Source: Cytobacillus massiliigabonensis (GTDB lineage Bacteria; Bacillota; Bacilli; Bacillales; Cytobacillaceae). From it: DNA of 64,000 bases. The position numbers and the translations under genes were made by a program. Under the pieces are notes generated by a model. That model saw nothing but the letters and a program-made list of their open reading frames with translations, ran no database searches and was not told the DNA's origin. Location of the stretch: positions 2,031,398-2,095,397 of the forward strand of contig NZ_LT904904.1 of assembly GCF_900199725.1 (NCBI RefSeq), written 5' to 3'. Below are positions 46,345 through 55,259 of the stretch, piece after piece. The stretch's first letter is position 1, and every line of letters starts with the position of its first letter.

Positions 46345-47001
46345 ATGGACATTTTTATTTATACTTTTATTACAATTTCATACGTTGGAATCCTCTGTTG
46401 GGGATTTTTTCTTGTGAAAAAAAGCACTTCGTTTTCCATCTCCAATGTTCTTTTAATCGTAATAGCTGCCTTAATTTATGATAATGCAATAGTTGCAATA
46501 GGCGGATTCATAGGTGAAGGGAAGATACTTAAAGGATTAAACTATGCTAGGTATTGGCTGCATGCCATCTTTACACCTTTATTAGTTCTTTTTGCATGGA
46601 ACGTTGCAGTAAAAACTGGAATTAAATGGTTTCCTAAACGATGGGTAAGAATTGGAGCATATATCCTTGTCGTTATCCTTATTTTTCTAGAGGTAACAAC
46701 AGTCGTTTCAAAACTCGAACTTATCTCAAAATGGAAATATGGTGTACTAATATATGAAAATGTCCATGAGTCTAGTATTTTCCCCCTAATGGTGATTGTT
46801 GTTTCACTCCTTTTACTAGTTGTTTCAATTATAATTTGGCGAAAGTTGAAGTGGAGATGGTTTTTTATCGGAACGATTATTATGATAATTGGCAGTATTA
46901 TTCCAATGCCCATTAAAAGTGAGGCACTAACAAATGGATTTGAACTCATATTAATAATTACTCTAATGTCAACATGGAGATTTCAGGAAAGTAATGCATA
47001 G
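46345..47001 (+). CDS. Hypothetical multi-pass membrane protein
   Basis: A 218-residue protein with about seven predicted helices and few polar loops. KWFPKRWVRIGAYI and RKLKWRWFFIG are positive cytoplasmic loops. GAGGAG 7 bases before the ATG at 46345 decides the start over an ATG-like frame start 18 bases upstream. No family is recognised. It follows the intact uvsE by 41 bases and may share its transcript. Confidence 0.65.
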   Translation: MDIFIYTFITISYVGILCWGFFLVKKSTSFSISNVLLIVIAALIYDNAIVAIGGFIGEGKILKGLNYARYWLHAIFTPLLVLFAWNVAVKTGIKWFPKRWVRIGAYILVVILIFLEVTTVVSKLELISKWKYGVLIYENVHESSIFPLMVIVVSLLLLVVSIIIWRKLKWRWFFIGTIIMIIGSIIPMPIKSEALTNGFELILIITLMSTWRFQESNA

Positions 47002-47021
47002 TTAATAATAAATAATTGATA

Positions 47022-47045
47022 GGGACGGGGACTTTTCCCTGTCCC
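47022..47045. terminator. Hairpin between convergent genes
   Basis: GGGAC-GGGA/TCCC-GTCCC with a 4-base loop; only a weak T-rich tail follows (TTGACTCTTT). Confidence 0.5.
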
Positions 47046-47053
47046 TTGACTCT

Positions 47054-47476
47054 TTACAGAATCAGTTTTTGTGACGGTTCTCCATGAATGTTTAAAAGCC
47101 GAATCACTTCTGGCTGTATTTGAAGTAATACATAATTGGGATCTTCAGGTCCATTAAACCAGGTAGAAAAAGAGTCATTCCATAAGTTTGTTTTGGCTTC
47201 TGGGCTGTCTTTTATCATCGCTTTTCCAGAAATTTCAACATAAGCATCTTCAATTCCTTTGCCTTCATATCCAAGGAGAATAGAAACTGAAGGGTTTTTC
47301 TTCATTTCTTCTATTTTTTCAGTATCCTTTTTTGTAGGTGTAAATAGGGTCAAATCATCATTATAAAATGTCATATATCTTGAATGAGGTTTATTATTTT
47401 CAACTGATGAAAGAACCCCAGTCCGTTGGTTAGAAATAATCTTAACAATATGATCCTTTAAATCTTCTTGGTTCAT
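47054..47476 (-). CDS. Pyridoxamine 5'-phosphate oxidase-like flavoprotein (YdaG/general stress protein 26-like)
   Basis: A 140-residue split-barrel FMN-binding protein. Typical segments are GVLSSVENNKPHSRYMTFYNDDLTLFT, the loop KKDTEKIEEMKKNPSVSILLGYEG and the LLQIQPEVIRLLN end. The relative YdaG is a SigB-dependent general stress protein. The AAAGGAG ahead of its ATG lies inside the last codons of a small upstream ORF, implying coupled translation. Substrate unknown. Confidence 0.87.
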   Translation of the reverse strand: MNQEDLKDHIVKIISNQRTGVLSSVENNKPHSRYMTFYNDDLTLFTPTKKDTEKIEEMKKNPSVSILLGYEGKGIEDAYVEISGKAMIKDSPEAKTNLWNDSFSTWFNGPEDPNYVLLQIQPEVIRLLNIHGEPSQKLIL

Positions 47477-47481
47477 GCATC

Positions 47482-47637
47482 CTACTCCTTTATTGCTTCC
47501 CTTGGTTCAAATTCAGGCATTTTTTCCGTATACATGCCGAGTCCTTCTTTGTATTTAATAAGTGCAGATTCAGTAGAGCTTCCAGTCTCAAATGTCATTA
47601 TGTAATCAACTACAATTTCATATTTAGGTGTATCCAA
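47482..47637 (-). CDS. Small ORF coupled to the YdaG-like gene
   Basis: A frame of 51 codons from a TTG at 47637 to TAG at 47482, with a protein-like composition (YEIVVDYIMTFETGS, LGMYTEKMPEFEP). Its last codons contain the ribosome site of the next gene, whose ATG begins 5 bases after the stop. The frame stays open about 75 bases further upstream with no ATG, and no clear ribosome site precedes the TTG. It may be a short real gene or the 3' remnant of a longer one. Confidence 0.4.
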   Translation of the reverse strand: MDTPKYEIVVDYIMTFETGSSTESALIKYKEGLGMYTEKMPEFEPREAIKE

Positions 47638-47792
47638 AGTTATTATGAGCTGATTAATGAACTTTAAACAAAAAAGTTCATAACACTTACCATAAAAAAG
47701 ATAACATAAACGTAGGAACTAAAGGCAAAATTGTATAGAGAGATACTGGGACAAAGCGACAGGAAACTTGTCCCTTAAAGTGAGGTGAGAGA

Positions 47793-48038
47793 ATGAATAA
47801 TTTTCAAGCAGGCGATGTTGTATATGTTTTCTACCGAAATCCGCATACACAGGATGTGGCAAATATTCAAGCAGCAGCTGTAGTAAATAACCCTGAAAAC
47901 CATAACGAATTGGCTTTGTTTTTATATGAGACTTATTATCCTTTATCAAATGAAATGGCTGTTTATTCCACAGTAGAAGAGGCAAATGCTGCTTATAATT
48001 ACTATTACGGAGATATGTTTGAAGGGGAGTTAGAATGA
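47793..48038 (+). CDS. splA: SplA, regulator of spore photoproduct lyase
   Basis: An 81-residue protein beginning MNNFQAGDVVYVFYRNPHTQ and containing LALFLYETYYPLSNEMAVYS, the SplA pattern. In B. subtilis SplA is a TRAP-like negative regulator of splB. GTGAGGTGAGAG precedes the ATG. It overlaps splB by 4 bases (ATGA). Expression in the forespore under SigG is known for B. subtilis; I could not confirm a SigG promoter here. Confidence 0.87.
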   Translation: MNNFQAGDVVYVFYRNPHTQDVANIQAAAVVNNPENHNELALFLYETYYPLSNEMAVYSTVEEANAAYNYYYGDMFEGELE

Positions 48039-49063
48039 ATAAACCGTTTACGCCTAGACTCGTATATTTTGAGCCACAAAGCTTAGATTATCCGTTAGGA
48101 AAAGAACTGCTGGAAAAATTTGAAAAGATGGATGTGGAAATAAGGTATACTACTTCTCACAACCAAGTAAGGAACCTCCCGGGGGAGAATGATCTACAAA
48201 GATACCGGGTGGCAAAGTCGACGCTTGTCGTTGGCATTCGAAAAACATTAAAATTTGATACGTCCAAACCATCAGCAGAATATGCCATTCCATTTGCAAC
48301 AGGGTGCATGGGACATTGCCACTATTGTTATTTACAAACAACGATGGGGAGTAAACCATACATCCGGACTTACGTAAATGTGGATGAAATTCTAGAAGCC
48401 GCCGATAAATATATGGAAAAGCGGGCACCAGAGCTAACAAGATTTGAAGCGTCCTGTACATCTGACATTGTAGGAATAGACCACTTAACCCATTCCTTAA
48501 AAAGGGCGATTGAGCATTTTGGAAAATCGGAACTTGGAAAGCTGCGGTTTGTCACAAAGTTTCATCATGTTGATCATCTGCTTGATGCCAAACATAATGG
48601 AAGGACAAGGTTTCGTTTTAGTGTCAATGCAGATTACGTCATTAAGAACTTTGAGCCGGGGACTTCTCCACTAGAAAAAAGAATTGAGGCCGCAGGGAAA
48701 GTTGCAAGAGCGGGATATCCCCTTGGCTTTATCGTTGCCCCCATTTATCTGCATGTAGGCTGGGAGGAAGGTTACTACCATATGTTTGAACGATTGGAAA
48801 AGGAACTGCCAGGAGAAGCGAAAGAAGATTTAACCTTTGAGTTTATTCAGCATCGTTTTACAAAACCAGCGAAAAGAGTCATTGAAAAGAATTATCCAAT
48901 GACAAAATTAGAGTTAGATGAAGAAAAGCGACGGTACAAATGGGGAAAATACGGGATTGGAAAATATATTTATCAAAAAGAGGAAGAAGAGGATTTGAAA
49001 AGTCATCTATTTGAATATATGAAAAAGTTCTTTCCGAACGCAAAGCTGGAATACTTCACTTGA
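48035..49063 (+). CDS. splB: Spore photoproduct lyase (radical SAM)
   Basis: A 342-residue radical SAM enzyme that reverses spore photoproduct (5-thyminyl-5,6-dihydrothymine) during germination. The cluster motif CMGHCHYC gives Cys91, Cys95 and Cys98; the hydrogen-donor Cys141 is in EASCTSD. These numbers match B. subtilis SplB and the length is identical. GGGGAG precedes the ATG, which overlaps the splA stop. No defect is visible. Confidence 0.97.
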   Translation: MNKPFTPRLVYFEPQSLDYPLGKELLEKFEKMDVEIRYTTSHNQVRNLPGENDLQRYRVAKSTLVVGIRKTLKFDTSKPSAEYAIPFATGCMGHCHYCYLQTTMGSKPYIRTYVNVDEILEAADKYMEKRAPELTRFEASCTSDIVGIDHLTHSLKRAIEHFGKSELGKLRFVTKFHHVDHLLDAKHNGRTRFRFSVNADYVIKNFEPGTSPLEKRIEAAGKVARAGYPLGFIVAPIYLHVGWEEGYYHMFERLEKELPGEAKEDLTFEFIQHRFTKPAKRVIEKNYPMTKLELDEEKRRYKWGKYGIGKYIYQKEEEEDLKSHLFEYMKKFFPNAKLEYFT

Positions 49064-49094
49064 TCAAAAAGCAAGACTGGATTCGATTTCTTTA

Positions 49095-50039
49095 TTAAAA
49101 AAAAATATAAAAAATGTTAAGAATCAAATATAGCAATGGGATGGTGACGATACATAGCATTGTAGTGATTAATACACCTAACGAAGCAAATAAAGTGTCT
49201 GCCCCATATTTCTGTGAGAAGAGTGTGATCGTTGGAGCAGCAGGCATTCCAGAAACGAGAATAGCAGTAATCAGCAATGAATCCGGGACAGATATAATGG
49301 CAAACGGGAGTAATAAAAAGGGAATGAATAACAGTCTAGCTATTGCCATTTTCCATAAGTATCTATTTTTGATCAATAGAAAAAGATCTTTATCCTTTAC
49401 TTTGGCGACAAGACTGCCAATAAGCATCATGGAGAGAGGAATTGTCATTTTACCCACGCTTTCCAATCCACTAGAAACCATTGCAGGCAAATTGGCTGGA
49501 AGGAGAAAAAGAATAAGTCCGGCGAATGTAGAAAGAATTCCAGGATTCATAAAAATTTGTTTCCAGCTGATTGCATCCTTACTATTACTAAATAGGAATA
49601 TTCCGTACGTCCATATGAGTATTAAATAACATAAGTTAAAGATTGTTAAATAAATAATTCCTTGCTCTCCAAAAAGAATGAAACTAACAGCATACCCAAT
49701 AAACCCTTGATTCCCAAAAATGATCAAACCTTCATATACATTTTTTTGTTTCTTTTCAAGTTCCGCACGCTTTTTCATCCACCTTGCTAAAAAGCAAGAA
49801 AGGACAAGGATATACATAGACATAGAAATGAGCCATAGAAAATCTTTTATCGTATCGAAGGAAAATGAAATATCTAACGAGAATAAAATGAGGGCAGGTA
49901 ATGTGATATTTAAAATCAAATGTGTCAGCACATCATTGGCGTGTTCATTTAAAATTCCTCTTTTCCTTACAAAAAACCCAAGAATGGCAATTCCATACAG
50001 TGTCAACATTTCTTGCAAAAAAGGTCCTGCAGAAGACAT
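49095..50039 (-). CDS. AEC-family transporter (auxin efflux carrier type)
   Basis: A 314-residue protein with about ten membrane helices in two similar halves. Typical segments are LTHLILNITLPALILFSL in the first half and the conserved AAPTITLFSQKYGAD near the C-terminus. Substrates in bacteria are usually organic acids or amino acids; none can be assigned here. AGGGGGG precedes the ATG. Confidence 0.88.
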   Translation of the reverse strand: MSSAGPFLQEMLTLYGIAILGFFVRKRGILNEHANDVLTHLILNITLPALILFSLDISFSFDTIKDFLWLISMSMYILVLSCFLARWMKKRAELEKKQKNVYEGLIIFGNQGFIGYAVSFILFGEQGIIYLTIFNLCYLILIWTYGIFLFSNSKDAISWKQIFMNPGILSTFAGLILFLLPANLPAMVSSGLESVGKMTIPLSMMLIGSLVAKVKDKDLFLLIKNRYLWKMAIARLLFIPFLLLPFAIISVPDSLLITAILVSGMPAAPTITLFSQKYGADTLFASLGVLITTMLCIVTIPLLYLILNIFYIFF

Positions 50040-50222
50040 AGGATCCCCCCTAGGTACTATATGTACTAAATGGTTGGGGGGTTATTCATTTTCCACTTTT
50101 ATTTTCAGTAATGAGTAAGTTCCCATATCTTCTAACTGTTTAACGAAGTATATTTCCCTTCTCCAAGGTGAAAATAAGATTGGTGTTACTCACCATTACC
50201 TGCAATATGGAGGGAAATAACA

Positions 50223-50396
50223 ATGAATATACGTGAAGGCTTAATACCAACTGCATTAGGATCAGCTGTCACAGCAGCCGGATACGCAATGAAGCAACAG
50301 CGTCGTTCAAATAAAATGATTGCCAATACAGTTTTTGGCTTTGGCTTAGCACACATATTATTAGGGGTTATTGACCTAGTTGAACATCGTCGTTAA
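50223..50396 (+). CDS. Small conserved-type membrane protein, 57 residues
   Basis: The product begins MNIREGLIPTALGSAVTAAG and contains MIANTVFGFGLAHILLGV, giving two short hydrophobic, glycine-rich helices separated by a basic turn (KQQRRSNK). ATGGAGGG lies 7 bases before the ATG, and a strong terminator begins at the stop codon. Small proteins of this type are sometimes labelled asparagine synthase in Bacillus annotations, but the sequence has nothing of that enzyme. Function unknown. Confidence 0.72.
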   Translation: MNIREGLIPTALGSAVTAAGYAMKQQRRSNKMIANTVFGFGLAHILLGVIDLVEHRR

Positions 50397-50434
50397 AAAT
50401 TGTCGAGTACCTTTGGTACTCGACAATTTCTTTT
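50396..50434 (+). terminator. Rho-independent terminator of the 57-residue gene
   Basis: AAATTGTCGAGTACC/GGTACTCGACAATTT with a 3-base loop, followed by CTTTT. It starts at the stop codon. Confidence 0.87.
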
Positions 50435-50591
50435 AATAGCACAGTTTTATAATAGTTAGCAATGTAAAAACTACTTTGTATGAAATTTGTTTTTAATACA
50501 AACGATAGTAATGGATCTTATACACGAGCTAAGATTCAATTTTTATAAGTGAATTTTTTATAATCGAGCTATGAAAAGGAGATGTATGTAA

Positions 50592-50921
50592 ATGAGAACA
50601 TTACAACGTATTGCTTTAGTACTTACCATTATTGGTGCGCTTAACTGGGGGCTAATTGGATTTTTTAATTTTGATTTGGTAGCCGCCTTATTTGGAGGTC
50701 AAGACGCTTTTATGGCAAGAATCATCTATAGCCTTGTTGGACTAAGTGGAATCGCGTGTCTGCCTCTTCTGTTTAAAGAGTGGGAAGAAAAAGGTAATGT
50801 GGCTGAAATCAATCGTCAGGGATATGGAAAAGTAAATTACGGGACAGAGTTTGGAGAAGAAACAGATTTACCAGAGCTAAGAGATCGTTCATTAATAACT
50901 GATGAGGATAAAAATGATTAA
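50592..50921 (+). CDS. YuzA-like DUF378 membrane protein
   Basis: A 109-residue protein. The DUF378 signature LVLTIIGALNWGLIGFFNFDLVAALFGG begins at residue 9, and a second helix (ARIIYSLVGLSGIACL) follows, then a charged cytoplasmic tail. AAAAGGAGATG precedes the ATG. It is monocistronic. Function unknown. Confidence 0.85.
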   Translation: MRTLQRIALVLTIIGALNWGLIGFFNFDLVAALFGGQDAFMARIIYSLVGLSGIACLPLLFKEWEEKGNVAEINRQGYGKVNYGTEFGEETDLPELRDRSLITDEDKND

Positions 50922-50931
50922 TAAAAATAAT

Positions 50932-50965
50932 TTAAAAAGTCGAGTGCTTACTTACTCGACTTTTT
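50932..50965 (+). terminator. Rho-independent terminator after the DUF378 gene
   Basis: AAAAAGTCGAGT/ACTCGACTTTTT with a short loop. The core GTCGAG stem repeats that of the terminator 0.5 kb upstream. Confidence 0.83.
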
Positions 50966-51064
50966 GAACCTTTATAAGAATATTGGCTCAGTATCTAATT
51001 AATAAAGAGTCCTAAATGTTATCCTTGAGTTGCATATAAAACACCAGTCCCTATAGGAAATCTG

Positions 51065-51493
51065 TTATGAGCTTAAAAGTGTATCAATTGAATTCAAAAT
51101 CTGGTTGATTTTTTCTTCTCCCGCCCTTTCCCACCTGCTTTTATCTCTTATGTACCCATCTTTATCTAATGGTTCCTGGAATTGAGTCAGCCCCGTCGTA
51201 CCAGTCAGCAGTGAGTGTTTATCGTAATCTAAACCAATATTAACCACATGTTTAATTACATAAGGGGTACCAAATTCAATATAGGCATTCGAATGATCTA
51301 ATGCCCCCTCTAAAACATTAATCGGAACCCTTAGATAAATGGTTTCACCGCCGTCACGCCATAGAACAGCATCAAATTTTCCTTGGTGATAGTCAAAATT
51401 ACTGCAGAAACTGCAGCCATTTAAGTTAAATAAATCTTTTACAATCCCAAAATAAGCTCTTTTTCCTTCAATTTCAGATTGTAACTCAATCAT
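51065..51493 (-). CDS. YugN-like protein
   Basis: A 142-residue cytoplasmic protein with the YugN-type layout: NFDYHQGKFDAVLWRDGGETIYLRVPINVLEGALD, a central IEFGTPYVIKHVVNIGLDYD and FQEPLDKDGYI before a C-terminal helix. Function unknown. The ribosome site is modest (AGGAGTGGATAA). The 270-base gap upstream (51494-51762) holds the terminator of the next gene and nothing else I can name. Confidence 0.78.
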   Translation of the reverse strand: MIELQSEIEGKRAYFGIVKDLFNLNGCSFCSNFDYHQGKFDAVLWRDGGETIYLRVPINVLEGALDHSNAYIEFGTPYVIKHVVNIGLDYDKHSLLTGTTGLTQFQEPLDKDGYIRDKSRWERAGEEKINQILNSIDTLLSS

Positions 51494-51703
51494 GATTATT
51501 ATCCACTCCTGTAAAAATGGTTGTTATTATTCTTAACAAAAAAAAGAATAAAATACAGGTGAGGATTTTTTTTATGGAAAAAGCTTTTTAACGTATTGAG
51601 CTCTGTCTTCGGCATATAATCCTGCCTCTATGAAAATACAAATGGTTAACTAATCAAAAAGAACAAGTACTACTGTACTTTCCTTTTAATTTCAAGATGA
51701 AAG

Positions 51704-51733
51704 TAAAAAGCCCTCTTTAAGGATCTTGAGGGC
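51704..51733 (-). terminator. Rho-independent terminator of the coat protein gene
   Basis: GCCCTCA/AGAGGGC arms are followed on the minus strand by TTTTTACTTT. Confidence 0.82.
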
Positions 51734-51762
51734 AAAGTGGGGATTTGGAGTTTTTGAAAAGA

Positions 51763-52389
51763 CTACTGGTAAAGCTGATCACTTGCACCACTGGTTGGAC
51801 TTTGGTATTGATTGATATATTTTTGAATTTGTTCTTGATTTTCAGGTACAACCTGGTATACTGCTCCGATTTTTGCAGTCATATTTTGATCTGCTGGTTC
51901 AAGAGGATAGTATCCCTTATTAACCATATATTGCCACATGTCATAAGCATGGGTACAGCTCATCATAAAACAAGTTTGTAAAAATGAGCGTATTTCAGGA
52001 TTTGCTGCTTCCATTGCCGAATATGCATATTCTCGTCCTGCCCGTTTTAAAGTAAGTAAATAAGCAGTAGCCATTTCGCGATCATTCATGTTGTCAACCG
52101 CAGTGCGAGGCTGTACTGGTGGATATTGATTGATTGGAGATTTTGTAAAATCGGTAAGTTTCCCCACTTCTTTTAAAAGAGATAACTCTTTCTTTGCCCC
52201 TTCCATTTGATTAAGAAATTCTACTTTCATATTATAATCGCGTACATGAAAGGGGAAATGTTTTTCTAAGATGCTTTTAAATTCCTGATCCTGTACATGC
52301 TGTAGCATATAACCCATATTTGTTATTGAGTTAACACAACTCATCGTTAGTTCATGTAAATCATGAAGTTCATGTGCTGCAAGTCTCAT
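51763..52389 (-). CDS. Spore coat protein, CotF family
   Basis: A 208-residue ferritin-like helical protein in two halves. The C-terminal half carries the CotF pattern (NDREMATAYLLTLKRAGREYAYSAMEAANPEIRSFL, then a His/Tyr-rich MWQYMVNKGYYPL). A Gln/Ser-rich tail follows. AGGAGG lies 7 bases before the ATG. It is monocistronic and presumably made in the mother cell; I could not identify its sporulation promoter. Confidence 0.87.
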   Translation of the reverse strand: MRLAAHELHDLHELTMSCVNSITNMGYMLQHVQDQEFKSILEKHFPFHVRDYNMKVEFLNQMEGAKKELSLLKEVGKLTDFTKSPINQYPPVQPRTAVDNMNDREMATAYLLTLKRAGREYAYSAMEAANPEIRSFLQTCFMMSCTHAYDMWQYMVNKGYYPLEPADQNMTAKIGAVYQVVPENQEQIQKYINQYQSPTSGASDQLYQ

Positions 52390-52535
52390 AAATTAACCTC
52401 CTACATTGTTTCTTATTTTTATAATGGATGAGAGCGGTGTTTTTTATTCGTATAGATATTAGAATAGGATTTTTATCTCTGCTTTTGCTAGAATATAAAA
52501 AAGAATCAATTTTTTAGATATGTGAGGAAATGAAC

Positions 52536-53468
52536 GTGAGAAAACGCTACGAAAATTTGGACCGAGTGGAGAATAACCATTCATTTAAGGCTTTATCTCA
52601 ATGGAGAAAGGAACGCCGCTCTAAAGTTAAGAATTTATCGATTCAGATCCCGCAGGCAGAAAACAAAGAAGTAGAGGCACTACAACTCAATCGTGACAAG
52701 GCAAGTATAACTTGGATAGGTCATTCTACTTTTCTAATCCAGTTAGGTGGGCTAAATATATTAACGGATCCCGTCTGGGCAAAGTGGCAGGGCACTGATA
52801 AGCGCCTTACAAATCCAGGAATTCCAATCGAGGAACTGCCGGAAATTGATATGGTGTTCATATCACATGGTCATTATGATCATTTGGATTTTCGTTCTAT
52901 TCGTCGTCTAAAAGGAAATCCTGCCTTTTATGTTCCACATGGATTAAAAAGACTTTTTGTAAAAAGGGGATATAACAATACGATTGAAGCTAATTGGTGG
53001 GATTCATTTGCCTTTCAAAATCTTAAAATTACCTTTGTTCCTGCTCAGCATTGGACACGGCGGAGTTTATTTGATACGAACTCTTCTCATTGGGGAGGGT
53101 GGATAATAGAAGATGCATCTACTGATCAATCCATCTATTTTGTCGGGGATACTGGATATTTCCGTGGTTTTAAGGAAATAGCGAAAAGGTTTAATTCTAT
53201 TAATTATGTGCTGATGCCAGTCGGAGCGTACGAACCAGAATGGTTCATGAAGAATTCGCATATTAATCCGGAAGATGCCGTTAAAGCATTCATAGATTTA
53301 AACGCCTCTATATTCATCCCGATGCATTATGGTGCATATCGTTTAGCTGATGATACGGGACCAGAGGCGCTTGATCGATTGCACAAAGAGTGGGAACACT
53401 TAAAAATGAGCAAGGAGCAGTTGTGCGTGCTTGATATTGGAGGTACCCTATGGATTGATTCAAAATAG
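52536..53468 (+). CDS. MBL-fold hydrolase, NAPE-PLD/UlaG-like
   Basis: A 310-residue metallo-hydrolase. Motifs are WIGHSTFLIQ, NILTDPVW, the zinc motif FISHGHYDHLD, VPAQHWTRR, FVGDTGYFRGF and the late PMHYGAYRL. The layout fits the N-acyl-phosphatidylethanolamine phospholipase D-like branch; the bacterial substrate is unknown. The start is given as GTG 52536 because GAGGA is 8 bases from it; the ATG at 52530 is only 2 bases from that site. Confidence 0.87.
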   Translation: MRKRYENLDRVENNHSFKALSQWRKERRSKVKNLSIQIPQAENKEVEALQLNRDKASITWIGHSTFLIQLGGLNILTDPVWAKWQGTDKRLTNPGIPIEELPEIDMVFISHGHYDHLDFRSIRRLKGNPAFYVPHGLKRLFVKRGYNNTIEANWWDSFAFQNLKITFVPAQHWTRRSLFDTNSSHWGGWIIEDASTDQSIYFVGDTGYFRGFKEIAKRFNSINYVLMPVGAYEPEWFMKNSHINPEDAVKAFIDLNASIFIPMHYGAYRLADDTGPEALDRLHKEWEHLKMSKEQLCVLDIGGTLWIDSK

Positions 53469-53540
53469 GTATAGATTTAAAGGGGTACAGATAATTTAAA
53501 CCAAGGATGCTTGTTATATTAATAGCCGGGAGATGGAACA

Positions 53541-54014
53541 ATGGACGCTACCTTTCATATTAAGAATGCTGTTTTTAACGTTAGAGTTGCAGGAGTCATG
53601 ATTGAAAATGGACATGTGCTAATACATAAGCAAGTTAGTGAAAATCACTGGGCTTTACCAGGCGGCAGAGTAGAAATCCTGGAAAATTCTCAGTCATGTA
53701 TTATAAGAGAGATGAAAGAAGAGCTTGATTTCGACGTGAAGATTAATAGACTCCTTTGGATGACAGAGAACTTTTTTGAATACAATTGCAAACATTATCA
53801 TGAAATTGGATTTTATTACAATATTTCATCCGTTACTTCCCCATTCCATTTTACAACTGAAACTTTTCATGGTGAAGAAGGGAACAGGTTGATTTATAGA
53901 TGGGTTCCGATTAATGAGCTGAAGCAAATCCCGTTATTTCCTGAATTTTTAAGGACATCTCTTGAAGACCTTCCCTTAACACCAAAACATCTTATTTTTG
54001 AGCAATACTCTTAG
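53541..54014 (+). CDS. Nudix hydrolase
   Basis: A 157-residue protein with a Nudix box spanning about residues 41-63 (GGRVEILENSQSC, then REMKEELDF). The metal-binding RE...EE core is intact; the glycine that normally follows EE-x is Asp. Substrate unknown. GGGAGATGG precedes the ATG. It follows the MBL gene by 72 bases, so they may share a transcript. Confidence 0.88.
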   Translation: MDATFHIKNAVFNVRVAGVMIENGHVLIHKQVSENHWALPGGRVEILENSQSCIIREMKEELDFDVKINRLLWMTENFFEYNCKHYHEIGFYYNISSVTSPFHFTTETFHGEEGNRLIYRWVPINELKQIPLFPEFLRTSLEDLPLTPKHLIFEQYS

Positions 54015-54249
54015 ATGGATCGAGATATCGACAAAATTGCATGTGAAAATAAATGATAATAACCAGCAAGCGAAAGAGAAGAGAGAGTGATATTCCAATT
54101 GTTGGTTATCTATTATTAGGAAGCAGATTATAAAGCACAGCTTTACAAATAGATACTTAAAGAAAACTTTATTGTAAATTCATTTAACGTATTCCAAATA
54201 AATTATACGTATTCCAATAGATATTTTTGAAACATAAAGGATGATTTTA

Positions 54250-54846
54250 ATGATTATTTGGATTAATGGTACTTTTGGTTCAGGCAAAACAACAACTGCT
54301 TATGAATTGCATAGAAGAGTTGAGAATTCCTTTGTGTATGATCCAGAGAGATTTGGGTATGTATTTATGAGGAATGTACCGAAGGATTTAGCAAAAGATG
54401 ATTTTCAGGACTATCCTTTATGGAGAGAAGCAAATTATACTTTATTAAAACAATTGTCTGATGAATTCAAAGGAACCATTATCGTACCAATGACACTGAC
54501 AAATGAAATGTACTTCCTTGAAATTGTCGGAAAGCTCATAGAGAATAATGTTGAAGTGAAACATTTTACTCTAATAGCTTCAAAATCTACCATACAAAAA
54601 CGACTTAGGAAAAGACTAGAAGGCAAAAACTCATGGGCTTATCAGCAGATGGAGATTCGGATGAGCAGTTTATCGAAGGGATTATTCAAAGAACATATCC
54701 AAACAGATGCAATGTCTATTGGAGAAGTAATAGAAACGATTGCTGAAGGCTCCGGTATCGCTTTGCTGCCAGACAGTCGTTCGAAGTATAGAAAAATGGT
54801 TGATAGATTGAGTGTGATGGCAAAAGAAATTAGTATTTTTAAATAA
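54250..54846 (+). CDS. tmrB: TmrB-like P-loop ATPase (tunicamycin resistance type)
   Basis: A 198-residue P-loop protein. The Walker A motif is GTFGSGKTT at residues 7-15. Segments AKDDFQDYPLWREANYTLL, GTIIVPMTLTNE, HFTLIASKSTIQKRL and LEGKNSWAYQQ closely follow the plan of B. subtilis TmrB, an ATP-binding protein that confers tunicamycin resistance. The ATG at 54250 matches the TmrB N-terminus and is well spaced from AAAGGA. The resistance phenotype is inferred from family only. Confidence 0.87.
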   Translation: MIIWINGTFGSGKTTTAYELHRRVENSFVYDPERFGYVFMRNVPKDLAKDDFQDYPLWREANYTLLKQLSDEFKGTIIVPMTLTNEMYFLEIVGKLIENNVEVKHFTLIASKSTIQKRLRKRLEGKNSWAYQQMEIRMSSLSKGLFKEHIQTDAMSIGEVIETIAEGSGIALLPDSRSKYRKMVDRLSVMAKEISIFK

Positions 54847-55141
54847 ACAGATGATTGGTCCATGTTAATTTACTGATGCCTTTACCTGATAATTTTGTCA
54901 AATTGAAGCTTGAGGATATTTACTTAAGCTTATTTTGCATTAATTGAGAAGAAAGAAGGGATGAATCATAAGCTTCGAAAATTGTCGAATTGAACAACGA
55001 AAAAAGTTAATGTGAAAATCAAACAATCAATGAGTCAGCATTTTTTTTTAAAGTGGTATATTGGTATTAATTATGGGTCACAAATATTTTTTCTAAAGTA
55101 TGTATGCAAAGGATTTCTAGGATGTGTATGCCTGGATAAAT

Positions 55142-55168
55142 AAAAAAGACCGCTTCATTAAGAAGCGG
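55142..55168 (-). terminator. Terminator-like hairpin on the minus strand in the gap
   Basis: CCGCTTC/GAAGCGG with a 5-base loop is followed on the minus strand by TCTTTTTT. No minus-strand gene is recognised upstream of it. Confidence 0.5.
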
Positions 55169-55213
55169 AAAAGAAAAAAAGAGACTATGGATCGAGTTGA
55201 ATTAGTGAAATAA

Positions 55214-55259
55214 AACGACATATAGTATATGAAATGTAATATATATACTATATGTCGTT
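55214..55259. repeat. Perfect 17-bp inverted repeat
   Basis: AACGACATATAGTATAT and its exact complement are separated by 12 bases. Neither side has a T run typical of a terminator. It could be an operator or the trace of an element end. Confidence 0.65.

Noticed and set aside
46542..46949. 135-codon frame antisense to the membrane protein at 46345
   Set aside because: No ribosome site; the composition mirrors hydrophobic helices.
49114..50118. Two plus-strand open frames (171 and 132 codons) opposite the AEC transporter gene
   Set aside because: The minus-strand frame carries family motifs and a strong ribosome site; the plus frames are its shadow.
50397..50965. Shared GTCGAGT stems of two nearby terminators as a dispersed repeat
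   Set aside because: Both are ordinary terminators; the shared core is short.
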